A DNA stretch of 64,000 nt, from the NCBI RefSeq assembly GCF_027942865.1, contig NC_134509.1, forward strand, positions 34,274,197-34,338,196, given 5' to 3'. Source of the DNA: Odontesthes bonariensis. Taxonomy: Eukaryota > Chordata > Actinopteri > Atheriniformes > Atherinopsidae. Position numbers and translations under genes: made by a program. Below are positions 48,260 to 58,900 of the stretch, in pieces (position 1 is the stretch's first letter; every line of letters begins with the position of its first letter). The notes beneath the pieces were generated by a model. That model worked only from the letters and a program-made list of their open reading frames with translations, did no database searches and was not told the origin of the DNA.

Positions 48260-49545
48260 TTAAAGGGACAGTTCGCCTCTTTTGACATAAAGCTGTATGA
48301 CATCCCATACTAGCAATATTATTTATGAACATTTTCTTACCCCCTGCTGCACCCTGTGAGCCGAGTTCCAGCCTCGTTTTGGTGTTGATCAAGGTAGTCC
48401 GGCTAGTTGGCTGGGGTTTAAAAAATAAAGCATTTTGCTTCTCAAAACAATATGCATTCAAGAGAGTAATACATTTGCATCACAAAATCGTTCTCCAGGA
48501 AAAAGTCAGACCTACAATCGCTTGGCGCTATTTTCTCTCCCTTCGTATCACTGCGTGCTGTGTAGACCGTGCTACGGTGTCCGACACGTGCAAACGCGTT
48601 GCAAACGGCAAAAACAAATCCAACAGTAAAACGCCGCAAGAGAAAAATGCGGCAATCACAAAAACGACCGGAGCACACGCGACGCAAACGCCAAAACACA
48701 TGCAAGAGAGAAAAACACAACGGAAGTTCGCCAGGCCACTATGGGGTCTTGACCTGTGCAGGAGGCCCTATCCGATAGGGGATCGACAATGGGTGATCGA
48801 CCATAGGAACGAAGGAGAAGAAAGTCAAAAGGTACGTTGTCCTTTATGTCTTTATGCCAAGTGTTTAAAAAAGACATAAAGGACAACGTACCTTTCGACT
48901 TTATTCTCCTTGGTTACAATGGTCGATCTCCCATAGTCCCATAGACCTGTGGGAAAGCGATCCCCTTTCCCACAGGTCGAGACCCCCTAGTGGCCTGGTG
49001 AACTTCCGTTGTGTTTTGAGTTAACTTGCAGCGTTTCTCTCTTGCAGTCATTTACCCGTTTGCGTGTGCTCCAGTCGTTTTTGTGATTGCCGCATTTTTC
49101 TCTTGCAGCATTTTACTATTGGATTTGTTTTGCCCTTTGCACATATCGGCCACTGTACCGTGCAGACCGAAGTGCAGACCGAAGTGCAGACCAAGCAGTC
49201 TCCTGCTTCTGAGCAGCAAACACTGTAACAGGCGCGGCTGTCGGCAGCACGCAGTGATACGAAGGGAGAGAAAATAGCGCCAAGCGATTGTGAGGTCTGA
49301 TTTTTCCTGGAGAACGATTTTGTGATGCAAATGTATTACTCTTTTGACCGCATACCGTTTTGAGAAACAAAACGCTTTATTTTTGTGGCCCCAGCCAACT
49401 AGCCGGACTACCTTCGTCAACGCCAAAACGAGGCTGGAACTCGGCTCACAGGACGCAGCAGGGGGTAAGAAAATGTTCATAAATGATATTGCTAATATGG
49501 GATGTCATACAGCTTCATGTCAAAAGAGGCGAACTATCCCTTTAA
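48260..49545. repeat. TTAA foldback family member C with a nested palindrome
   Basis: TTAA at 48260-48263 and 49542-49545 flanks an element starting AGGGACAGTTCGCCTCTT and ending in the complement of AGGGATAGTTCGCCTCTT. Outer arms are about 48264-48570 and 49240-49541. The loop contains a separate palindrome at 48571-49159. Confidence 0.85.
48571..49159. repeat. Second, unrelated palindrome in the loop of member C
   Basis: About 48575-48845 is the reverse complement of about 48870-49155, with numerous mismatches. Examples are ATGCGGCAATCACAAAAACG against its complement near 49075-49100, and GACATAAAGGACAACGTACC at 48872-48891 against ACGTTGTCCTTTATGTC at 48833-48849. It contains no coding domain. 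Confidence 0.8.
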
Positions 49546-50732
49546 TGAAACGTGTAAACATGAATGGAGTTACAGTACATAAGGTAAAGATGGCTTTTTA
49601 GACCAGCCACTTCTACTTTTGTTCTCCACTTGTCCAGTTTCCTAGATTTTTATGGACACAGAGACCACCAAGCCGAGATATGACAAGGTGATAGATACGG
49701 GAAGCACCGTGTTGATGTAAAAATACTTTTTCATTCCTGCCGAATTGTGACATCTTTGGTGTTTTTCGTTGATGCAACTATAGAGATATGAACAATTGGC
49801 GTCTTTGAAACGGGCTGCAACTAATGGTCGACAGATGCAAATTTAAACTGGATCCATACTGAGTTTCTTTGTCATGTGTAGACATCACACTTAACATTTT
49901 TGTTCAACACTGTGAATATAAACCAATTAAATCCAAAAGATCACCAAACATGTCCAAAATGAACACACAGACTAGTCCACATTTGCGTTATTAAGAAAGT
50001 CAAGTTCAGAAATGCATTTTCCCTCTATTTTCCTCTCTCTCCAACCTTTTGTGTTCGTCATCCTGGAGTCATGTGTCTGAGAGATGAGCCAGAGGTCTTG
50101 TCCAGTCTCCTCTTCAGCATCATTACAGAGGGATGCAACACCTTGGAGACCAAACACCACATATCACCCAGTCAGTTATGAATTATTAAGACACATCCTC
50201 AGAAACACGAGTGCATTATGCAGCTACGGTACTTTTAGCAGGATGCACCTGAATGCATCTAAAAGCATGTTGTGTTTTTATCTTAAATGCAACCAGACTA
50301 CAGTTATGAAACACGTCTTACTGCAGAAGTCTTAGACACGTTCTCAGCTGTGACTCAAGCTAAGATAGTGCGGTACAAACTCTGTGAACTGAAGCCCAAC
50401 ACACAGCAAGCAGAGCAGCAGCCTTGTAGGTGTGCAGGAAAAATGCAGACATTGCTGTTCTGGTCCGTGCATCCATATGCTGATCAAAACCCAGGGAGGT
50501 GGAGCGGAGAGCCGTGTGTGTTGGGAGGGCGCTGGAATCTCACAGGGTTATGTTGGTCAGGGCTCTGGGCAATAGATTTCTAAGTGTCGTAAGTGATAGC
50601 AGAATTACTGGCCCCTGAGTCTGCTGAGCGGCCTTACTGACCTTTGATAGGTAGATGTCAAAGCTCTGGCTGGTGCAGAAGAGACAGCCATCGTGGAATT
50701 AGATCAGCATGTCCGCTAGATCTATCACTACT
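49546..50732. other. No gene recognised
   Basis: Low-complexity-poor intergenic DNA. Open frames at 50084-50335 and 50287-50583 lack recognisable domains or splice context. Confidence 0.5.
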
Positions 50733-51408
50733 CATTAAGGCAGAGATACTCATTGCGCGGCTCGCCAGCCACATGCGGCTCCTCAAGCTTTAATTGGCGG
50801 CTCGCATTTGCATAGTAGCTTATAACAGTATGGTAACAATAACAATACATTTTTTAAAATAACATACAGCGAATACTGCACAGTGTTAAGTATTTTTATT
50901 AAGTTTGCGTTTTTGTAGTATTAGGTATTTTTATTAAGTATTAATTAAGGCTTAATGGTGTTTCCTAAAGGGGAAAATGTTAAACCTGGCAACGCAGCCC
51001 GCTTAAACCACCGTCACACTTGACCGCAGTGCACGCTAGCTCCTTTAGCCAGCGCGAGATGCAGGCACAATGGATCGGTTTTTAATTAAAAAAGGGCAAA
51101 AACCAGCACAAAAACCATGCTCATCTTGAATATCTCACTATGATTACAACAACAAACTACAAATACAACATGAAGAAAGTCAAGGACATGCATGCCAGCT
51201 TCCGCTCATCCCAGTATTAAGGTAAATGTGGTCTTAATTGAAAATGTATTGGCTGTGTTGTTTCTTTTTTTGTGGGATGTTTTATATGTAGAAATGCATG
51301 TTTGCAAAAGGGGACTTTAGTATGTTGTCGTAAAAGTGGCTCTTCCCTTGATTTTGCTCTGCCAATGTGGCTCTTGTGAAAAAAATAGTGAGTATCACTG
51401 CATTGAGG
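50733..51408. mobile_element. hAT-type non-autonomous element (GCGGCTC family)
   Basis: The element 50741-51400 starts CAGAGATACTCATTGCGCGG and ends GTGAGTATCACTG. Flanks are CATTAAGG and CATTGAGG (7/8). Internal GCGGCTC/GTGGCTCTT motifs near both ends are typical of a widespread vertebrate hAT group. No transposase frame remains. Confidence 0.8.
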
Positions 51409-52233
51409 TGTCTGAAGGGCTGTCTTGAGGTTCAGAGCAGGGCAAAGCAACGGCGTTGCACACATCAGTGTATATCAAGCTGGAACCTAATAGCTGTGTG
51501 GGTGTTATTTCCCATCACAGCTAAACTGCCTTTCTGCTGTATGGTATTGGTTAAGTTTCTGTTCAAGTGATTTTTCTTTATTGTACAAACAGTAAACTTA
51601 CACGTTTCACCGGGATTTGGAGCCAAGCCAGCTTTTCTTGGACTGCTTTCCACTGGAGAAGGCACAGCAAACCCTGAGCTAATGCACAAACACACACATG
51701 ATTCTGCAGAATGCATTTTGGACTGCGTCAGTGTTTTTTCCTTCCTTAACTTCCGCGTTTAACTGGGTTACCTCTTTACTGCAAGACTGCGACGAGCCAG
51801 ATGTCCCCTGAATGCAGACTGCATCATTGTCACGGCAACAGCATCCAGCTCTCCGCCGTCGGAGTCGGCTACATTAGTGTGTTTGAATGATTTTACAGCC
51901 TGAAAGCAGAAGATGAGGATGAGATAGAGCAATGGGAAGCTTCAGTGGGAAAACATGACTCACAGTAAATGCCCATTAGAGGCATCTAGTGGTTATTCAA
52001 GTAAGCTGAAAGTCTTGTTTATCCGTGTCTTTTTAGTGTTACCCAAGGCTTGAACTCGGGCATACGTGCACATCTACGTTACTCATCTTTTGATCTAAGT
52101 GTGGAGATACGCTCCAGTCCTTCACTCTTAAATGCATGTCGCCAAAACTGTTAACAAGTAGTTTAGCATCAGAAAGCGCTGAACTGTTTGTGTAGATTTA
52201 TAGAGAAGTTCTTGCAAATTATGTTTTTTTTAA
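51409..52233. other. No gene recognised downstream of iqce
   Basis: No domain or bounded repeat seen between the two hAT elements. Confidence 0.5.
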
Positions 52234-52960
52234 CCAAAAACTAGGGCTGGGCAACGATTAAAATGTTTAATCTATGATCACATGATTTCCCTGATTAATC
52301 ACGATTAATCGCATTTGTACGCAAAATTCAAAAATGAATTCAAAAGTAGTGTATAGCTTTTAGCATTTAGTTTTATTTTAAATGTGCTTTTTTATGTAGT
52401 TTTTATGTAGAAGCCTCGCTCCACTGTCTGTTTCCTTGAATGACTTGCTGCTATCAGTTGTGTGTTTTGCCTTTAAGTGATATTTTAGACTGGAACTACT
52501 ACGCTGAGAAGACAATTCAACTTGGCAGTGTTTACAGATGAATTTGGTTCTGTCGACTCCGCCGTCTGGAAGAACTTTAAAATGAAAATGGCCGAGTAAA
52601 AGTTCCGTACCCTTCTCCTTGTTTGGGTTAGGGTTCCGGTTTCGCAGCAGACAGCAACAGACTTTTACAAAATAAAAGCCTGTGAGCAACAGACTTTTAC
52701 AATAATAAAAGCGAAAATAAAAACCTGGTTCGAGTCCCGCAATAGACGGCCCTGTGCTGCGTGTCATTCCCCCTCTCTCTGCCCCCTGCTTCCTGTCTCT
52801 CTGAACTTTCCTATCCATTAAAGGCACAAAAGCCCCAAAAAACAATAATAATAATAATAAAAAAAACTGCGTTAATGCGCGATAAAATATTGATTGGCGT
52901 TAAATAATTACTGAGTTAACGTGATAATAACGAGTTAATTTGCCCAGCCCTACAAAAAAC
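52234..52960 (-). mobile_element. hAT-type element, BED-finger family copy 4, at the iqce 3' end
   Basis: The element 52242-52952 has termini TAGGGCTGGGCAACGATTAAAA and GAGTTAATTTGCCCAGCCCTA, with flanks CCAAAAAC and CAAAAAAC (7/8). The minus-strand frame keeps the finger (ICKHCQ, then YHLKAKH) but has lost the start codon. A SINE 3' half from the B box on is embedded at about 52722-52850. Confidence 0.85.
52722..52850 (+). repeat. 5'-deleted SINE inside hAT copy 4
   Basis: It starts at the B box GGTTCGAGTCC and runs through the CT-rich body to TAAAGGCACAAAAGCCCC, then an AATAAT run. The A-box half is deleted. Confidence 0.7.
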
Positions 52961-52964
52961 ATTA

Positions 52965-52970
52965 TTTATT
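52965..52970 (-). terminator. Probable iqce poly(A) signal
   Basis: Minus-strand AATAAA 25 nt after the iqce stop codon. Cleavage 10-30 nt further would fall at or inside the end of hAT copy 4 (ends 52952). Confidence 0.55.
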
Positions 52971-52994
52971 CTCTCCATTATAATGGTTGGAGCT

Positions 52995-55900
52995 CTAAAC
53001 TAAGGAGTACCTGTGACAGTGATGGAGGAAAGAGGCACTCCTGAATATATCTTTAATGAAAGAGCGCGGGCAAACCTTATTCTGTGTGTGTTTCAGCAGG
53101 TCCTTGAGCTTCGACTCTCTGAGGAGATGGCCTCTTAACACCGACTGCAACGTCACAATGTCCTGAGGAGACAATGCAGAGAGATGGAGAAATTTGGAAC
53201 AACGTCTGAACATTTCTTATGTAATAACTTGTCTCGCACATCAGTGACTTCCTTTATGTAAGTGTGGTGCATTACATACCATCTGTCTGTGCTGCCTCCA
53301 GTTTGTCTGAATGATCAAAGCTGCCTTTTCTCGAACTTTCATCCCCAAGTCTTCGTCTCTGTCCGCCCCCTTCTTTTTACATCCAGTGTCCCTCTGCTCT
53401 CCCTCCTCCTCGCGGCTCTCTGCCGTCGACAGAGGAGGAGGAGGAGGAGAGGAGAGCTCAGCCTGTGCAAGTTTGCTTTTGTCCTCCTCCAGAGTTTGAA
53501 TCCTCGCCCACAGCTCCTCTAACTCCCGTCTGGGAAACACAAATGCAAAGGTAACACATGAACTGATGACAACTGAGTGAAACCATAGATGTCTCCCAGT
53601 GAATCTTAGAGATAACCTACATCTTAGCAGCCACTTATTATGAGTTTTATTCAAATGATTACATCTATGTTAATGGTTTGTCAGCTAACGGTCTGTAGAG
53701 TTTTTAGGAAATTAGTTTGTGTAGGTTGAACAGACAAAGTAACTCTTTTGAGGTACAATGCTTCCAAGTAATAGCAGTCTGTAACGGAGCAGTCCATGAA
53801 TGAAAAATGCTTCTTTATATTTAATTTCAGATTTTCTAACACCACAGGCTAGAAAAGCAGTTGCATATTTAGCTACTCTCCTCACACAGTTTAGTGTAGT
53901 GTTTGTAAAAAGCCTTATTGTTCAACGAATGATCAACCTTATAAATGTGACTTAGTTGCAGCTCATGTACAGAAAGGTTAAAGGCGTCACACATTATTTG
54001 GTCAGATCAAAACATACCTATACTGCTGTCTCTCTTTGTCGAATAGTTTTTTCTCTTCAGCTTTCCATCGTTCCGTCTCTTTCTCGAGTCTTTCTCTTTC
54101 CGTCCTCAGCTCTGTCAGTTTGTCACTGAAAAAACACAACCGACAGATTCAGCTTGGAGAGCGAAACTCTTTGCGCCTGAGGCCAAAACATTTAGTTTAA
54201 CATTAAAATAGACCAACTTTGCATGTCATACTGACTCACTCTTTGCCCGACAGCGTCTCCTGGAGCTCTACCCTCTCCTTCTCCAAGTGGCCGAGGCGTT
54301 CGATAAGATCAGAAACCTCCTCCCTTTCCTCAGTGATTGTTCCCACAGACACCGCTGCCTTTGTTGCCATGGTTACCCCCAGAACCTCTGTGAGCGTGGC
54401 CTGGACCTCCTGATCCAATCTACCGCTGCTCTTTGCCGACTGGGTGCGTCTTCTGCTGTCCTCCAGCCTCTGATGGGGGAAGAGAGGAGTCCGTCAGTGA
54501 TGGCGCGCCCGAACCCACAGTCCGACACGGTGAACAACTAGTTACAGTTTCCTCTCACCTTCTCCACCTCCAACAGCCTTCTCAACAGTCTCTGTTTACT
54601 CCACTCTCTGTAACCTAGGAAACAATTCATTTATGAAACTGTTAATCGCCGGTACGAAACTGGCAAAGATGGGATCATTTGAGTTGGAGCTGCCACTTTC
54701 CAGAGAAAAAGAAAGTAGTGATGGGCAACGTTCCCTTTAAGCTGCGCGCCTGCGCAATCGCGCACATTCTCAGCGCACAAGAAAATCTATGCAGCGCATA
54801 AAATAAAATTCACCATAAACGTATTAATTAATATTAATATTAATTTCATGGCGAAACGAACGGGAGGCGCCAGCGACACATCCACTCACCAAGCCAAAGT
54901 AAAAAAGAAATGCGGTTCTTTGAGGATGGAATGGTTGTCTGAGTATGTGCAAATAGAAGAACAAGCGGTGAAACTGGGTGAAATTTTCTCTTTTTCGAGT
55001 GAGAAAGGTCTACTCTGCAAAACATGTAGGCTGCAAGCATGACTCTCACATATAACATACTACACATCTCACGAACAAAAAGATTTTTGTCTTTTTCATT
55101 TTAAAGGTAGGGTCTGAGATCTTGGAAAAACGGTTCCTGCAAGCTATATTTTTGAAAATACACAACCTTGCATCTCCTTCAGCCCACCCCTCGAAACCAC
55201 GCCTTCAAAACACATGAACGAGTCACGAGTCTGAGAACGCACAAGGGGGAGGGGTGAGGGGGGCTGACGGTTGATTGGCGTGTCAGAATCCAATAGAAGT
55301 AACTCTCATCATTACTTCTATTGGTCAGACATTTCCTCTTGCTACACCCTCTACAATGGACTAAAAGATAAAAAAAAATTCCCAAACATTCTATTTTAGT
55401 GGGTGCAATGGGGTCGTGAGGAGGTTTTCAGACAATATGATTAAAAATGCTCCAGAAAACATCTCATACCCCACCTTTAAGTGGGCCAAATCACTTATAT
55501 TAAAAGTAAACTAATGAAAATTGCTGCTGTGATTTGATTCTTTTAATAAGCCATGTAACTTGCTATGATCCAAGGTTTTGAACAGGTGTGATACTGGTGT
55601 GTGGCCACAGCGTGCACATCTGATGCTGCTCACAGTGGTCCTCAGTGTGCTCAGGGAGCTGGTGTGTATGCCCAGACACATGAAACATTAGAGGGAACAT
55701 TGGTGATGGGTGAGCAAAGACCTTTAAGTCCTCCAGCAGGGCTGTCAGTATTGAGCTCCTCTCGGAGCGATGCGTTCTCCTGCTGAAGCTGTTTCAGGTT
55801 CTCAGACAGCCGATGAACGGTGGAGCTTAAAGCTTTCTGCTGCCTCTGGGAGCATTTACTCTCTGCTCGACTGCTGCAGACACACACAGATGCAGACAAT

Positions 55901-58900
55901 ACGCAGGGATGACGGTATCTTTTATGCTCAACAACCATTTCCTTTGAATGGGCATACTTGAACCATTAAGGTTAACTTTACGTTAAATTCACATTACATA
56001 TAATCGTTTAGCAGATGCTTTTATCCAAAAACGACTTGCACACCAGGAATGTGAGGGGGGGCAATGTAAGGGTCGGTATCTTGAAATTGGGGATCAAAGC
56101 AGCAATCGTCTCATTGAAAGATGAACACTTTTAGCTATCTGACTAAAGAAATGGATAAATACGTGAATGAGAGCAGCTTCAGTGGGAATTCAGCTGTATT
56201 AACATACAGTTATATTTTGAGGGTTTTTACAAAAGATGGAGCTTTGGAGCATGCACAGAGCACCTCGGTCCATCTGAGTCCAGTTAATCAAATACTTTCA
56301 GAGCGAATCTATCCCCAAATGCATTACCTGTGTAGTCCAATTTGAAGGAGCTTCATTTTGTATGCTTTCTGTCAGACAAACGTGTTTGTTGGACTAAAAT
56401 CATTGTTTCATTCTAAGGTTAGGTAAACATGCATATGGTGGGATTCTCTACCATCCCAGATGAACTGTGGGGATGTCTGTGAAAAATGTAGTTATGTACT
56501 GCACCGTATTACTGCTTTACTCGTACTCTAAAGGATTTGTGCCTACTTGTTAACCCGATGAACAGAAAATCTAAATGAAACGCCCGGGACAACTCCTTCA
56601 GCCAGGCATTGCATTTCCGTTCCGTACAAACCTTTTCTCTGCAGCCTCCAGGAGCAACCTCAGTCTCTGGATCTGAGGAACAAGGTGACACAAGCACGTG
56701 TTACAAGTGAAGTTACAACTAAAGCAAATGTTACAACAAAAAAATGTTTACCTCTTCAAAGTAAGTTTCTACTGTGATCTTCAGCTCCTCCAGGTTGGTT
56801 GTCCTCAGCTCACTTTGCAGTTTACTAGGGGGGGGGGAGTTACCAGAGTATGAAGCTGCTGGGCAATGAAACCAAATGGACTTAGAAGGAGCAGGTTACC
56901 TTGAGGCATTTTCTTTCTCTCTGCACTGCTGCTCCAGTTTCAGGATTCTCTGCTTCAGCCCGTAGATAACCTGAAAGAGCAGATTTGTTTTCAGAAGTTT
57001 GCTTGATGAAGTGCTGTCCCATATGTTCATCAACGCACTCACCACACTGCCCTCTTTTTTCTTATCCACCAAACTGCGAGTATATTCAGATCCCTGCAGA
57101 AGAAAAAAAAACAACATTTTTTTGGTTTTTGAAATGTCGCTACAAAGAGCCAGAGATTGTTTTGCGACAGTGTTGTTTTCGTCAACGATGACGATGACGA
57201 AATCATTTCGTTGACGCCACTTTTTTTCATGACGATAACGAGACGGTGACGAGATAAACATAGCTCTCTGATGAAGAAAACATGACGAGACGTGTGTGAG
57301 TTTTCGTTGACGAGACGAGAATGGACGAAAATGTTAGTGGGTGATCTGTTAGACGTTTAAAATAAATGACATTTCTGCTTATTGTGTGTGTCAATTAAAA
57401 CCTAAAAAGTATCTGCTGCTGCCTACAGTCTGTGTAGTGCTGCATTCTGTCCTTGTTTGGTCACGCCCACCACCTGGCGTACAGCGCTCAACGTGCTCAA
57501 CACGTCACACTGTTGTTACTCATCAGACAATGGACCATGATGGGGGCGGCAGTTTCAACACGTAGAGACGACATATGGGTGTATTTTAAATATAAACCAG
57601 CAGATAATAAAACAGAGTGTATTGTTAAGGAAGACGGTGACAAATGTGGCCACAAAGTAGGCGGAAAAAATACGACCAACCTTAAGCGGCACCTTAAGGC
57701 TCGCCACAAGGATATTTTTTCGAAGGTAAGTTATAAATGCTGTTAACATAATCGATAAATTTCATAGTAAGCTAATACATTAGTACGTTTTCCACATACT
57801 CCTGGCGCAAATGGACTGCTAACTTCAGGCTAAAGTTAGCTTTTGTTACGATAACGTCAATTCAATATGTCTAAAACCATTCCTTTATTATTGTTATTAT
57901 TTGTGAAAATAGCAGATCTGCAAGCTTACAATGTGTTGAACTTATAGATCTCTGCTACTATTTTCACAACTTATGTGTGACACTGCCTAACAGCAATCTC
58001 CAATACTTATTGACCTAAATTAATTTGTTAAAAGACTACTTATTTTTTCTTTTTTTTTTTACTAAAACTAGACTAAAACCTTTTTGACTTTTCGTCGACT
58101 AAAACTGGACTAAAACTATCACATATAGAAGTGACTAAAATGTGACTAAAACTAATAAGCATTTTAGTCCAAAAGACTAAGACTAAGACTAAGACTAAAT
58201 CTTAGATGGTTGTCAAAAACAACACTGTTTTGCGATCATACTTTTATGGGGTCCAATAGCTCTTCAATCTGTTTCTCTCTTTTCGCATTATCTTCTTCCA
58301 GGCGTCGTAGTTTGGCTTTCATTTGCTGGTTGTCAGACTTCTGTGCCTGAAGACTCTACGGAGAACAGGAAGTTCAACATATAAAGGGTCTTCTTCTCTT
58401 CGCAGAGGACTAAAACTTGGGAGTCAACGACACAAAAATATACTGGAACTGATCCAGATTTTATTCAAATGTTCCAACAGAAAACATCTCCCGGACGCTG
58501 CAACAGTCTTTTGATTGTACTCTTTTTAAACATCTGCATTATGTTACTCCTTACCTTCTTCAGGTGAATGATCTCATCGTACATGTCCTCCTTATCTCTG
58601 TAGTCACCTGCACCCAAAGAAAAACCTGCAAAGCACGGGGGAACCAAAGATAGAAAGTGCTTAACGACAAAAAGTCGCCCGTACGCTCAGCCTGCAGTTC
58701 TGAAAAATGATGCCTCACATCCACTCTTTCTGCTGACAGCTGAACGTTCTCCATAAATCCCTGTTTAGCACAAAATCTGACTTTTGTCTTCACTTTTCTT
58801 CTCTAAATCTCTCATTCAGGTCCGCCCACACATCCTCTCACCATTGGATGCAGAGCGGAGGTGGTTGTGTTTCCTCATGCTCAAGGTCTGTTTGAGAGCC

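Noticed and set aside
52378-52845. 155-codon minus-strand frame as a gene
   Set aside because: It joins SINE-derived sequence to the BED-finger frame of hAT copy 4; it is a composite of two repeats.
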